Shown here piece after piece: positions 43,083-55,140 of a stretch of 64,000 bases of DNA (positions are counted from its first letter, which is position 1; each line of letters starts with the position of its first letter). The stretch spans positions 13,293,501 through 13,357,500 of the forward strand of contig NC_133397.1 in NCBI RefSeq assembly GCF_047511655.1. Direction: 5' to 3'. Below the pieces are notes generated by a model. That model saw only the letters and a program-made list of their open reading frames with translations, made no database searches and was not told the origin of the DNA. The DNA comes from Castor canadensis. Its lineage: Eukaryota; Chordata; Mammalia; Rodentia; Castoridae. Position numbers and translations under genes: made by a program.

Positions 43083-45575
43083 ATACATTCACTCCCTTAA
43101 ATTCTAGGAGAGACCACCCATGTACAGAATTAATGAGATGCTACTTTCTAAAGGTGTTGTGATTGAGATTTGATCCAAGTACCGCGTGGTGTAGAGACAG
43201 AGACAGGGGCTCCCCCTAGCCTGCGAAGTGAAGGGGTATACCACTGCACTTCCAGTTTGCACCCCAAGTACCTCACTCCAGTGATCTGTTCTTGCTCCTT
43301 CCTTGTCATATTTAAAGACAAGAAAGGTCCAGTTGATGGAGGATTTGCATTTCTGGGAGGTGCTTAGTACTGTTCCTTGGAAGAGAGGTGACCTTTCTTG
43401 TATCGTTGGGAATCAGAACTCAGTCCTGGAGAGTCTGGGACCAAGGTTGGAGTCTCAGTACTGCTAAGCAGTCATATACCTGTGGCAGCTTGGGTTGAGG
43501 GCCAGCTGGTCACAGCTAAGGTTGAGGCCCTGTCAGACTGAACTCCTCCTTCAGGCAAGAGCAGGACAGGCTGCTTGTCAGTAGGTGTGCACTGGCTGAA
43601 GTCTGTTCCTTCACTTTAGAGGTGTCTTAAGGCCCAGTCATCCTGTCCTGGAGCTCATCAGATAAAGGAGTACAAAAGAGTGACAGGTCAAGGAGTGGCT
43701 GAAGCAGGTGATGGAAGCTGGCAGGTTGAAGCCAAAGGGAGAGATTGCAAAGATTTGAGCCAAGGTACAGCAGGCAAAGTGCAGCGGGTCTGGGACAACA
43801 TGCAGAAGTGGGCCCTAACTGTGGCTGGCTTTTAAACCCCAAGGGGTGTGATCAGGAGAGGGTGCAGGGAAGAGTGCCATGTTCCTGCGGAAGGGAAGAA
43901 AGGCCAGGGGCCTGGCAGGTTCTTGGTTGGATCTCCTGGAGGAGCCTGTGGTAGAGACACAGACCCTGTGCCCCATGCTTTGCTGCCTGCAGGTGTCCTG
44001 GGATATTTGGGAGGAAGGTTTCCATTTCCCTGTCTTTTTTCATTTTCCTGCACAGGCCAGGAGTTCATTTTCTGTGTCAAAGAACCCGTTCTACTCTTTA
44101 TCAATGCATCTCTCAGCCCTCTGCACCACATACAACCCCTGTGTCAGGAAGCCCAGGAGAACTTCTCAAGGGAAAATCACCCTAAAGTCATTAACTAGGA
44201 TGAATATGATGTCCAAAAATTCCTCGTGGAAAATAGCCTTGAGGGTGGTAATGAGGATCCTGAAGGTACACAAGCAGGTGATCAGTTTCTGGGAGGAGAA
44301 GGAAGTCCAGAGGTTTCCCTGCCACCCCCCCACCAACTGTCCTTATCTGCAGTTCTGTCCTTCCTAAGCCTCTAGGGAGGAGGGCTGGGCAGGGCAGGTA
44401 CCAGAAAAGCCTGGGAGGGAAAAGCCAGGGGTCTCCATTGGGGTCCTTACCCGATGCTGAAGGTTAAACAGGTGAGCCTAGTTTAGGGAGGCCCAGGGTG
44501 GTCTCAGACCTGGGAAATGGACAAAGCAGTCATGGAGACTGTGGAGACTCTGGCACAAGCTGGGAGTGGGAGCCACAGCCGTATGAGAGACAGGGAGCCT
44601 GTGAATAGTCCCTTCCGTAGCTGAAGAAGTCCGAGGCATCCTTTCACCAGCACTGGGTGAGAGATGTCTGTGGGAGCATCCAAAGTGGCTAAGGAGCTTG
44701 GCAGGGGTATTTTCCCTCTTGGGAGTCTCCCTGATATCCCCAGAGGGAACAATCTTGCTCTCCTTGGGATCTACCCTGCACCATGACTCTTCGTCTGGGG
44801 GGTTACAGATCTATGTGTCTTTGTCCCATCACCCATGGGCAGGGCACCTTCATCAGGGCTGACCTAGTCTTATCCTGTGTGTGGTCTCTCTTGGGTGCCC
44901 AGATTGGGATCTGGCCTACCGTCTGAATACAGGTGCTGACTTTTGGAGTTTGAAGGGAGAGGCAGGAGAGGAGCCCAGAGTACTGCTCAGAACTGCGGGC
45001 TACTTGGATTTTCCACCTCCAAGACGGGCATCAGAATCCTCGACCTGTCTGCTGCCTTCACAGGGTGCTATGCGGAGCCCAGGAGAACCTGATGGTCAAG
45101 GTGAAAAGTCCCTCACCAAAATCAGGTGAGTGGCATAGGAGAGTAATGTACAGGGTGTCGAGTCCATCACCAGGGTATCAGGGAGTGACCCTGGCTCTGC
45201 TGCCAGGTTGTCATCTAACAGGGACCAGTGACTTAATTTCCTGAGAACTCATCTGTCCCTGGTTTGGGAGGACTCCAGGAAAGAACTTACATGAAGTCTG
45301 TGAAGTAGAGGAGTGAACAATGCTTCGAAGCTGGGGATCTGCATCCTAATTCCACACTTCCCACAGGACCAGTCCAAGACCTAACTCTGGTCTGTGTGTG
45401 GTCCTGACCCCTCCCACCAACCCTGTCCCCAGTGGCGTGCAGAGGTCTGCACAGACTGTGTTTACAGATGAGTCTGTTTGGTTACGATTTGCTGGTCATC
45501 AGAGTGACATCATTCAAGAATTTAAGACAAAACAAATGAATAAATAAATAAGCAAAATCAAGACAAACTCAAACT
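43083..45575. other. Long unique stretch, no gene seen
   Basis: Frames such as 43848-44198 and 43879-44367 (plus) overlap each other and a minus frame without recognised domains. Repeat-poor. Confidence 0.5.
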
Positions 45576-45784
45576 TTAATTTTTTTAGGGGGGGTTGGAT
45601 TGGTAGTCGAACTCAGGGCTTTGTGCATGCAAAACAGGTGCTCTACCACTTGACTACACCTCCAGTCCTTTTTTAGGTTTTTTGAGATAGGGTCTCATTA
45701 CCCAGGCTAGCCTTGAACTCACGATTCTCCTGCCTTAGCCTCCTGAGTGCTGGGATTATAGGCATGACTTGTCATGTCCAGCTG
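45576..45784 (-). mobile_element. Composite SINE, full
   Basis: tagtcgaactcagggctttg, acacctccagtccttt, gagatagggtctcattaccc and gggattataggcatgacttg. Confidence 0.8.
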
Positions 45785-46284
45785 TAAGTTGCTTTTTCAA
45801 AAACACTTTATTTGGGGCAGAAAAATGCATTTCAGAATAATGGCACTTTCTCCTCAGCATCTTTATGAGGTTCAGAAAATGGTACAAACCTCCAGGCAGT
45901 TGGCTTATTGCTAAGTCAGCATCGACCAGTTTTATCAGTCATTTGCTGCCCCCAACTTCCTCTGGGCTCAGCATTGTGTCCAACCTGTACAGTATCAGGG
46001 GTGAAGGTACACCCTCACCTTCCAGGGACACACAGTGCAGCTCACACTCCTGAAGGGAAAACAGAGTTGCTTGGTGGCCAGTTGTGAGGCACAGTTGGGC
46101 ATTTGGCCCAGTAAGAACTGAGGGTGTTAGGGTCCAGTAGAGACAACTATGGTCACAGAAGTGCCTGGAGGAGAAAAGAACCGAGGGCTTTGTACATGGG
46201 GACAGAGAGAGAAGGGATTCCAGACAGAGTCTCATGGGCCCAACAGCCGCATACGCTTGCTCTGTACTTGGTGCTTTTGCAACA
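45785..46284. other. Unique sequence, no gene seen
   Basis: Weak MIR/L2-like wording around 45960-46120. No convincing frame. Confidence 0.4.
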
Positions 46285-46440
46285 GTTCTTGTGTCTGAGT
46301 TCAGTTAAGCGTCTCCACAACCCCACAAAAGGCTACTTTTATGGTTCACACTTTATAGAGAAGGACACTGGGACACTGGGTGTTTCTATAATGTGCCTAA
46401 ATCCACTCAGCTCTAGAGATGGAGCCAAGTCTCAGTGAAA
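46285..46440 (-). mobile_element. MIR SINE relic
   Basis: cactttatagagaaggacac, gtgcctaaatccactcagct and gatggagccaagtctcagtg. Confidence 0.6.
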
Positions 46441-46764
46441 GACATGTCCCTACCACTTAGCCAGCCTCTTGGTGGGTGGGACCATCAAGCCATTTTCATG
46501 AACAACAAAGGCATGTGCTTTCAGGAAGAAGACATCCAAAGTCACAGGAGTTGAGAGGCTAAAGAGAGAGCTGCTGGGTAGACTTGGAAGAACACAAATG
46601 TGACACTCACTGCGTTCCCTCGGCAGGTGCTGTGGGAGAGGACCACGGGAGCTACGAGCTGTGAGAGCCTGAGGCCAGCAGCACTGGTAACGGGCTGTGT
46701 TAGGTGTCCACACGTCTTCTTACTTGGTCTAGGAGGTCCCCCCATGGGCCATTGGAGAAATGGT
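46441..46764. other. Unique sequence, no gene seen
   Basis: Minus frame 46450-46713 has no recognised domain. Confidence 0.5.
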
Positions 46765-46872
46765 GAGAAATAGTCTCCCCATTCTGTAGATGAGGAAGCT
46801 GAGGCTCAGTGAGGTAAGAAGTGGGGCTAGAATTACTTCTTTTGGTCTAGCTTCCAATCCAGGCTCTTTCTA
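46765..46872 (-). mobile_element. MIR SINE relic
   Basis: ccccattctgtagatgagga, agctgaggctcagtgaggta and gcttccaatccaggctcttt. Confidence 0.7.
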
Positions 46873-46899
46873 CTGTTACTGCTGATTTGTACCCCACTC

Positions 46900-47425
46900 C
46901 CATCAGTTCCAACACCCCAGTTCCTTAGATAGTTGGTGTATTTGGAGATAGGGCTTTAAAAGAGGTAATTAAGCTGGTCACCTGTGGTTGTAATCCTAGC
47001 TACTCAGGAGGCAGAGATCAGGAGAATCAAAGTTCAAAACCAGCCCTGGGTACATAGTTCTTAAGACCCTATCTTGAAAAAACCCTTCATGAAAAAGGGC
47101 TGGCGGAATGGCTCAAGGTGTAGGCCCTGAGTTCAAATTCCAGTACAGAGAAAAAAAGGAGGAAATTAAGTTAAAATGAGGTTATTGGTGTGACCCTAAC
47201 TCAATAGGACTGGTGTCCTCATAAGAAGAGGAGTGTAGGACATAGGAGGCACAGAGGAAGGACAGGGAGATGATGGCTGTCTATGAGTCAAGGGGAGAGG
47301 ACTAAGGAGAAACCAACTTTGTGGACACCTTGATTTCAGACTCCTGCCTCCATAACTGTGAGGAGGTAGTTTCTGTGATTCTGTGACTGTTGTGGAAGGC
47401 CAGCAAAACAATGCCACAGCCTATG
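46900..47425 (+). mobile_element. ERVL/MaLR-class LTR, split by a SINE
   Basis: tttggagatagggctttaaa, aggtaattaag, then the SINE at 46975-47158, then ttaagttaaaatgaggttat, taggactggtgtcctcataa and ctccataactgtgaggagg. The text continues correctly across the SINE. Confidence 0.7.
46975..47158 (+). mobile_element. Composite SINE nested in the LTR
   Basis: ggttgtaatcctagctactc, atcttgaaaaaacccttcat, gctggcggaatggctcaagg and gagttcaaattccagtacag. A ttaag-like sequence flanks both sides, a possible target duplication. Confidence 0.85.
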
Positions 47426-48061
47426 ATGCCTCTGAGTAGGTCCGGATCCGGGGTAGGAAAGGATACACCTTGCTGGTACCTAAGGCTTGGATCTACCCCC
47501 AGCTTACAATGCCACAAGGCTCACCTGAGTTGGAAGCTTAGCCCTTCTGGGCCACCTGCCACATTCTGCTTTGCCATGGGAGTAAGCTCAATGTGACAGT
47601 CATATGGAAACCCTTCCCACTGGGCACAAGGCTGAGGGGACTGGAGGTGGTCAGTGTAGTTTTAGTCTGGAGGCAGAGCTCCATGGGTGTCTTCAAGACC
47701 TCACTCTATCATCTACTTCACACCCACAGCCAAGGGGAGGGTGTTTGGGTTACCGTAGTTGTCAGGTGAGCAGCCCATGGGCCCAGAAGCTAGGCCCCAA
47801 TGCCTCCTCTGTCACTCCTTTTGGCCAAGCCCCAGGAGAAGCTGGGCATGCTCTGTTCAGCTTAGGTTCCCATGAGGCTCAATTCTGGGCCCTTGTTGTG
47901 AATGGGTTGGAAGCTTGAGTCTTCCCAGAGTATGGACAGGGGCTCCAAGCAGGTCACTGAGGAGCAAAGATGGGAGTGGAACTGCACAGCCTGTAGAAGG
48001 GGAAGGGCTGGTGTAGATCTGGTTCCTTCCAGTTCCAAGTAAAAATTCATGCATTGGACAA
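47426..48061. other. Unique sequence, no gene seen
   Basis: Frame 47604-47918 (plus, 104 aa) has no recognised domain. Confidence 0.5.
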
Positions 48062-48094
48062 TCTCCTCCTCCTCCTCTTCCTCCTCTCTCCTCC
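48062..48094. repeat. (CTC)n simple repeat
   Basis: About 30 nt of CTC/TCC units at the tail end of the adjacent minus-strand SINE. Confidence 0.9.
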
Positions 48095-48102
48095 ATCCCA
48101 CC

Positions 48103-48290
48103 TCCCGTACTAGGGATGAAACCCAGGGCCTCACACTTGCTAGGCAAGTGTTCTACCACTTAAACCACTACCCCAACCCTTTTATTTTATTTTGAGACTC
48201 ATTACCTTTTCCAAGGCTGGTCTGAAACTTTCGATCCTCCTGCCTCTGCCTCCCAAGTAGCTGGGATTACAGATGTGCACCATGATGCCA
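48103..48290 (-). mobile_element. Composite SINE, full
   Basis: agggatgaaacccagggcct, acttgctaggcaagtgttct and a B1-like half with ctgggattacagatgtgcac. Confidence 0.85.
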
Positions 48291-48479
48291 AGCCTATACT
48301 ATTCGTTGTGTGAGTCAGGCCCAAGCATATGTGCTTCAGGTGAAAGCATCTACTTCTTAGCAGTCCCAGCCTTTCGGCATCTTCTTCTCTTTTCTAATCT
48401 TACTTTCTGTACTTTCCCTGCATGTCTCCTACTCTACCCACACTGTCTTGTTTATATCCTCCATTAAACCACTTCATTT

Positions 48480-49030
48480 ACCCATTCACAGACTTATCTG
48501 AAAACACTTACTGAACACCTGCTATGTGCAATACTCCAGGAGCTGGGAATCCAGAGTCAAGCAGAACTTGGTCTGTGCCCTTGTAAAGGACTTCCAAGGT
48601 TATATGTCGTGGCACACATCTGTAATCCCAGCTCCGTGGAAGATGAAGGTAAGAAGATAGCAGTCCAAGGCCAGCCTGGGCAAAAGTGCAAGACCCTATC
48701 TAAAAAAACAAAAGTAAAAAGCAAAAGGATTTGTGTATGACTCAAGTGGGAGTCTTTGAGTTCAATCCCCAGTATGGCCAAAGGAAAGAAAAGAAAAGAA
48801 AAAAAGTCAGACCACTGAACAAACTACCCTCAAAGCTTATGCATATTGTCAAAAGGTCCTGGGTGCTATAAAACAATGTGCAACATCTTCCCAATGTAGG
48901 GTTGGGGACTGAAGAAGGCCCCCTTGCAGAGATGTGGGAGAGCTTGCAGAAGGGGCAGGAGGAGGACGGTCTACACAGAAGGGGAATCTTCACCCAGGTT
49001 AGAGCATGGAGGGTCCTAAGTGCCTCATGA
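48480..49030 (-). mobile_element. L2-like relic, split by a SINE (tentative)
   Basis: cacttactgaacacctgcta, tgtgcaatactccaggagct and ggtctgtgcccttgtaaagg read as reversed L2. Possible continuation after the SINE at 48597-48785. Confidence 0.45.
48597..48785 (+). mobile_element. Composite SINE, full but diverged
   Basis: cacacatctgtaatcccagc, cagcctgggcaaaagtgcaa, gactcaagtgggagtctttg and gagttcaatccccagtatgg, with an A-rich tail to about 48806. Confidence 0.8.
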
Positions 49031-49189
49031 TGGATGAGGGCCACCACTCACAGTCTGAGTCATTCAGCACAGTGTTGGGACAGCACAATCCTGTGCTTGG
49101 CCCGTGTTGATTCATCCCCATCTGTGGTGCCCTCACTTTTCTCTTCCCTATGGCCCTTACTACCATGAAGTACTTAGTCTGGAATGGAG

Positions 49190-49385
49190 ACTGGCAAACA
49201 TTTTCTCGAAAGAATCAGGTCATAAAGATGTTACAGTCCCTGTCAACCCTTCCATTTGCAGTGCAGGAGCAACCATAGGTTACAGGTTAAACAAGAGGGT
49301 GCCTGTGTGCTAATAAAACTTTATTTATAAAGAAGATGGTATACTGGGTTTGTCTCCTGGGTCATAGTTTGCCGACAGTCTAGCA
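49190..49385 (+). mobile_element. hAT-type DNA transposon relic (tentative family)
   Basis: gagactggcaaacattttct, gctaataaaactttatttat and gtcatagtttgccgacag match a widespread mammalian non-autonomous element. Confidence 0.6.
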
Positions 49386-49734
49386 GGAAAGGCAGACATG
49401 GACTAAGTTGTGATAACCAGTTTGTGCAATCTCTCAGCATGGTTTTTCTCACTTTACGGAGCTCAGTATAGGGGGCTGGTGCTATACTTCATAGTTGGTG
49501 AAATATTACCTTGCTGGTAATCTTCCAGGTTTCTCTTCTCATTTATCTATTTTAAGTCCCCAGACCTGTTCCTCTTCCCCTGTCTTCATAGGAAAATTCC
49601 AAAGCATCTGCTCTGGGCCTTGAAATGATGGCACCTCTCTAACATATGCTTCTTCGTGTGGCGATGTGAATGACATCGCACCATCAGCTGTTCTGTTTCC
49701 CGCCTTTTCTTCCCATTCTGCACTGTTTTAAAAC
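49386..49734. other. Unique sequence, no gene seen
   Basis: No repeat or convincing frame. Confidence 0.5.
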
Positions 49735-50165
49735 TCTAAGCTGTGTGTACATCTCCTTCATTGCCTCCAAATCCTGCAGAAACGTTCCCATTGTATCTCA
49801 TCAACTTCTTTCTCCACTCTGGTGGTGACTGGTGGTACTGGCTTTGCTGCTAGCTTCTCACCACCATGCCTTCGTTGTGTGCTTCCTGGGTGGTTCCTGT
49901 AGGCCCCTGCCTTTTGCATGTGGCATGCCCCATTCCAGTAGCACTTGTCTACTGAATGGATGGTTGGTTGAATGTCTGTCCCCACTCTGGACTGTGATCC
50001 CCTTGAGGTCGAGAAGCAGAATTCAACTCTTCACTGCAGAGCCCACGCAATGCATCTGGACTCAGTGAGGCCACTCTGTCCTATTTGGTGAGTGAATCTA
50101 TCTCCCTGAGAAGGCCTCTGCCAGATTCTTTTGTCTTTATATAGTCTAGCAGAGCACCTGGAGCA
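49735..50165 (+). mobile_element. L2 LINE relic, 3' part
   Basis: ctactgaatggatggttggt, ggactgtgatccccttgagg and agcagagcacctggagcat are L2-like. Confidence 0.5.
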
Positions 50166-50324
50166 TCCTGGTTGTCCTCGACAGCCAACTGATAACAGCT
50201 CCCATCTGAAAGAACACCTCTGTTCTGTGGGCACCTTTTTCCTGTGAAAAGACTTTACTGTTACTGCCTCTCATTTAGTAACTTGCTGACTCTCGGATGG
50301 ACCAATTCTTTTTCATATTGCAAT

Positions 50325-50690
50325 CTTGGGGAATATGATGGTTAATGTTGTATGTCACCTTGGCTAGGCTACAGTGCCCAATGATTTGGTGAAACATCAG
50401 TCTAGATATTGCTCTCATGAAGGTGTATTTTAAGATGACATTAATATTGAAGTTAGCAGACTTTGAGCAAAGCATCTTACTCTCCAGGCCTTAAGAGAAA
50501 AGATGAGGTCCCTTGAAAAAGAAGGAATTTTGCCTCAAGACCAGAACTGGATTAAAGACAGCAGTATCAATTCTTCCCTTGACCTCCAGGGATATAAAAC
50601 CTATCTATCTGTCTGTCTATCTATCTATCTATCTATCTATCTATCATCATCTGTCTTTTTGCTATTCTCTGGACAACCTGACTAACATAG
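50325..50690 (+). mobile_element. LTR-like relic with TCTA microsatellite
   Basis: gatggttaatgttgtatgtc, agcagactttgagcaaagca, gaattttgcctcaagaccag and acctgactaacatag follow an ancient mammalian LTR-type element. The family is uncertain. Confidence 0.55.
50601..50645. repeat. (TCTA)n microsatellite
   Basis: About 11 tetranucleotide units with TCTG variants. Confidence 0.95.
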
Positions 50691-51114
50691 GGATAGGTGA
50701 GGCAAATCTACTCCAAGGTAAGATCTTTCTCATAATATTTAAGTCCTGAAAGGGACTTCAGGACACTCCAGTTGTGACAGTATTGAGGGATGACTCCTAG
50801 CAGAAAGCTATCACATTTGGGCATGGGAAGTGCCAGATGAGAGTCCTAAAACTTAGGTTGGATCAGTGGCTTTACATTAAACAAGGACCAACATAATTTC
50901 TTTCCTCCGTCTGACCTTAGAACCCACAAAGCATCCAGTTGATTTGTAGACCAACCCTCACCTAAGACTTGATCATCATTCATCACCCATCAGACTAGAC
51001 TTAACCACAATACAGGGATCCTGACAGTGAGCCCCATAGTGCTTTGCTGCATGACATCTCAGAGCAAAGAGTGCTGTGAGATGGTTCCAAGGGCAAAGGA
51101 ACTCTCCCATTGCA
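50691..51114. other. Unique sequence, no gene seen
   Basis: No repeat or convincing frame. Confidence 0.5.
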
Positions 51115-51335
51115 TCCCTACAGCTTTCCTTAAATTTATGGAGCACCTGTTACTGCGTCCCACATGCTTGAAAAGCTATTTTTAATTTTCACAACAACAC
51201 AGCAAGGGCCCCTATTGATCCTACTCTACAGATGGGACCAAGTCATCCAAGGTCTTGTCCAGAGCACTCAGCTAAGCCGTGGAGCCTCACTCACGTCCCA
51301 GTCTGCGATGTGAAGCCAAAGCCTGTGCTCATCCC
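51115..51335 (-). mobile_element. MIR SINE relic
   Basis: tggagcacctgttactgcgt, ttttcacaacaacacagcaa, ctctacagatgggaccaagt and agagcactcagctaagcc. Confidence 0.75.
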
Positions 51336-51814
51336 CTCTGCCCTGGCTGAGTTTCCTGCGTTCATTCATTTTGTCTTCAGTGCCAGGATGTGTCGTAGGC
51401 ATGGGAGAATCTAGAGTAAGATTCTTTTTCTTAAAGAGGCTCACAGACATACAGTGAGCATCCACTGGCCAGCCTCTCCACTGTCCCTGAGCAGGACTTC
51501 CCTGTCTGGGGTCCCTTCCCTGCAGGTCCTCTCCTGAAGCACCTGTCCTTTTCCCTCCACTGACTTTTCATGTTGCCATGTCCTTACAGCCCAGATGAGG
51601 CCCTTCCTCCCCAGGATATCCCACATCCCCCAGTGCCACTCAACAGTGGGCCCTCATTCAAGGAAGTTAGGTCTCTACCTCTCCTTCTGGCAGTGGAGGC
51701 TCTGTCTTTGTTCTTGGGGTTTTTTTGTCCTTGGCTTACCCTGGAAGCCTCCTCTTTTTATTGCACCTGGTAAGTGTTCCTTCGGAAGTAGAGAGGTATT
51801 CTATAAGTTCACAG
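51336..51814. other. Unique sequence, no gene seen
   Basis: Two overlapping plus frames, 51570-51773 and 51595-52176, have no recognised domain. The second runs through the MIR relic. Confidence 0.5.
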
Positions 51815-51965
51815 CTGTAGAGTCTGAAAACTTGGTGCCAAGATTCAGTTCCGTCCTTCTGAGCTTGGGTGACCTTGGATTTCAGTTTCTTTGGGTAGAA
51901 TATAGTTATCTCCATGGGGGTACATTGGTCAGGGGAGAACAACATGCAAATGAGGTCATTATTAT
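51815..51965 (+). mobile_element. MIR SINE relic
   Basis: tctgagcttgggtgaccttg, gatttcagtttctttgggta and caaatgaggtcattattatt. Confidence 0.6.
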
Positions 51966-53999
51966 TCATAATAGAGCACAGAAAGCATGCCCCAGGGTGA
52001 GAGGGTGCCTCCTAAGGCTGTCTACTGCCTGTCCTGCAGGGAGCAATTTCCCCCGAGCTCCCACTGATGGACTGGTCATGAACTTGCCTCCCAAATGGCA
52101 CCTGTGCTTCTTCAGCAGTGGACAGTGTGGTATTCTTGCCATCCATTGGCTCCTTCTTTCTGGAGGGCAAACCTAGGGTGGAAGAGTTTCAAAGGGGTTT
52201 ATTTATTACCTACTTTCTTTTAAAATAAGACATTTTACAAAGACTGAAGGAGGAGTAGAGAACGTTGACTTTAAATTCTTCTTAATTCAGCTCTTAGTAT
52301 TCAAAGAGTGCCTGGGAAGCATGCTTTTATGAAAGGCCAGGGAGGTGGGGGGTGTTTTCCAAACTGCTCTGCCATGTGAAAATCTTTCAAGGAGACCCTG
52401 TCCTCTCTCTTAGGAAGGACAAATGCTGTTGGGTCAAATAGCTGGTATTGGGGGCGTGGGAGGTGCTGGGAGGCCCAGGATGGAATGGAGGGACTGGGCC
52501 CCAGATCCCACCCTCTCGTGTGTGTTCTATACCGGATGCTGGTGTTAGCTGAACAGATTCGGCTCCTGGTTTCATCTCAGAGAAGACAGAGTAAGGAGGG
52601 GCTGCTTTCTTTGTGTTGAGAGCCTGCTGGTGAGCATGGATGGAAAGCTCAATTATCAGTGAGGTTAGGGGCAGGGGGAGAGGTCAGGGCCGAGTGCCCG
52701 CTCTTCCTCTGGGCGCTGAGAGAGCGGCTCTCCTCTCTGCAGCTTGGGAGGAGGATGCATTGATCAGGGTCAAAGGTTGTGTGTCATCAAAGGCGGCCCA
52801 GGAATAAAGGGAGCCCTTCCCAAGGACTCTAGAATGGTCTATGAAAACCCAAGGCAATTCGCTCCCCTACTAAGCTTGGATGGATGTGTGTCATATTCAA
52901 CAAGTCTAGAATTCTTATTATGACATTTACCAGAAAGTCTGGCTTTATCCTAGGATAACTTTCAAAGACTTAGGATTTGAAGGCAGAGGCATTGGTAGTA
53001 TTCTCTCTTTCTATTCTCAGCCAAGAATTGAGAACTCTCTGGGGAGGGACTGCACATGTCTTCCTTTTGGAAGGAAAACAATTCATTAAAAAGTTCTTTG
53101 TATAAGCCAGGACACCTCTGAGATAGGACCCTAGCCACCCTGGTCTCCCACTTATCTTTTGCCATGGGAATGCTTCCTTTGCAGGCATGAAAAACACGTC
53201 CACAGTAATCTGAAAGTTGGAAGTTAAATCTGAACAGTAACTTGGCCAATGGATTATGTAGAAAAACTGGAAAGGTGGAAAGGGAAAAAGAAAGATGGTC
53301 TATCAAAAGACAGATAGGGAGGTTAAAAAAGACAGACAGACATTCAGGGAGAAACAAAGTTCATGCTTGAAACCAAAAGGAGGAAAGGGTCCATCCAACC
53401 TGGACAGATGTAGCCTTGGCCATTAGCATCAGCTGGTTTAAAATAGGTCACACATCCTCAACTGTGGGATTGTGGGCAAGTGGGAGACAGGGCTGTCCCA
53501 GCAGGTGTACCTATGTTTTCAGTGGTCATTTCTTGTTCTTCAGAGTGAAGTATAAGAAATGAGCAAAGAGCCCTCTTGTGCATCTGCTTAACTTTCAAAT
53601 TGAGCAGAGGGGACAGAGTGGATGGGGACTGGAAGGGCTTGCATTTCAGAGTCTGTGTCCTAGCTGAAGAATGGCTGAGTGAGGCACACCAGTCTCCAAC
53701 AGGCATTTGGTCTCTGTGGAAGGCTAAAGGGGTAGGGGTCCCTGACATAGGTACTATTTGACTTGGATGTTGCCATTCTAACACAGAAGTATGATTCTAA
53801 CTCAGATAACTGCATTATCTGCCTGAGAGAATTGGCTATTAAACCACCAGTGAGCCTTAGAACTCGTATTCCAAGGGGGGAGGGATAATCTCTTCTTATC
53901 CTCCTCAAATTTCTGCAGATGAGCTCAGGATATGTGTATAAGGCCTTGCGTCCATGGCCTCTCCACATTTCTTTAGTATAAGTTAACTCAATAAACTCT
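51966..53999. other. Long unique stretch, no gene seen
   Basis: Largest frames 52962-53357 and 53660-54013 (minus) show no recognised domain. A DR1-like gggtcaaaggttg lies at 52767-52779. Confidence 0.5.
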
Positions 54000-54215
54000 G
54001 CTGCAAATGTCACCTCCTTCAGGAAGCCTTCTCACTTTCTCATCTCAGTGATGCTTTCCCACATGGGTTTTTCTGTACATCTGCCCTGCTCAGGCCTGCC
54101 TGGTACCTGTCCCTCGCTGTGGGCCTGGCCAGGGCTTGGTGTATTTCTTGCATATGCTTTACCTACCCACCTGGGTAGGGAAGCTGTAGGTCCTTTGTAA
54201 ACACTGGTGACTAAT
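54000..54215 (+). mobile_element. L2 LINE relic, 3' part
   Basis: aatgtcacctccttcaggaa, gccttctcactttctcatct and a cctgcctggtacctg phrase are diagnostic of L2. Confidence 0.75.
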
Positions 54216-54261
54216 TAGAGGAGATAGTGCGTCTGTCTAGATATTGATGGCTCTGGTCTTG

Positions 54262-54320
54262 GGGGCCATGTTTCAAGCAGTAGAATGTCCTGCCTAGCAA
54301 GCATGAGGCCCTGAGTTCGT
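54262..54320 (+). mobile_element. tRNA-like SINE, 3'-truncated
   Basis: catgtttcaagcagtagaat and cctagcaagcatgaggccct end abruptly at gagttcgtt. Confidence 0.8.
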
Positions 54321-54624
54321 TAACTGTTTAGCTCATGTGTTCTTTTGTTTTTCTGTCATAGTCAGACTTCCTAGATGAAGGAAGCAGGGCATTATTGACA
54401 ATCCAGTGCAGGCTCATTACCTCCTAATAGTCTGGAAACTTGACTACACTTCAAGTTGCATAGGCAGAAAACATCTAGTTCTCACCCTTCTGCATGTGAC
54501 AGACGTAGTCTCGGGTTGAAAGAATTAACTTGTCCAAGATGACACAGTAAGAAACACCAGCATCTCCTGATCCCTAGTACTGTAACACTAATGAAACAGT
54601 AGTGATGGCTGTGACTTTCACATC
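54321..54624. other. Mostly unique sequence
   Basis: MIR-like wording near 54500-54580 (acttgtccaagatgacacag). No gene seen. Confidence 0.4.
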
Positions 54625-54790
54625 ACTGCATTTGTCAGGCACGTCAGGCACCACTGTCCATGTGAGGAAACTGTGGCTCAGAGAGGACCAAGTCTTGTCC
54701 AAGGGCATGGAGTAGGGAAGAAGTAAGAGATGTCGGTAGCCCCTACCAGGCCCCTAGTTCAGCCCTTGCTCTAACACATTGCACTTCTGA
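54625..54790 (-). mobile_element. MIR SINE relic
   Basis: catgtgaggaaactgtggct, cagagaggaccaagtcttgt and ccaagggcatggagtaggga. Confidence 0.7.
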
Positions 54791-54884
54791 GAAGCTGGTG
54801 CTTCTGATCCAGTGTGCTCCGGTATGGGCCCAAGAACTGTCAGTACAGACTGAATGTCCAGGCTTCAGTGTGAGAACACTGTTG

Positions 54885-55140
54885 GTTCTGCAAATCGATG
54901 GACTCAACCAACAGTGGATCAAAAATACTACTGGATTAGGAAAAAAATGTTGAATCTGTACTGAGCAGGTATAGACTTTTGTCTTTGCCGTTATTCCCTA
55001 AACAAGGCAGTATCACAACTATTTAGAAATGATTTTCATAGTACTAGGTATTTAAAATATACGAGAGATGCTATGTGGGTTAATTGATATAAGCGACTTG
55101 ATTTTGTTATGTAAGGGGCTTCCTGGAACCAAGCCTCACA
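54885..55140 (+). mobile_element. Ancient DNA transposon relic
   Basis: atggactcaaccaacagtgg, atcaaaaatactactgg, tactaggtatttaaaatata, acgagagatgctatgtgggt and gcttcctggaacca follow a common mammalian inverted-repeat element. The family name is not certain. Confidence 0.6.

Noticed and set aside
51595..52176. 193-codon plus-strand frame as a gene
   Set aside because: No domain recognised, no splice context, and it runs through a MIR relic (51815-51965).
52767..52779. DR1-like nuclear-receptor site (gggtcaaaggttg)
   Set aside because: The second half site is imperfect. Matches of this quality are expected by chance in 64 kb.
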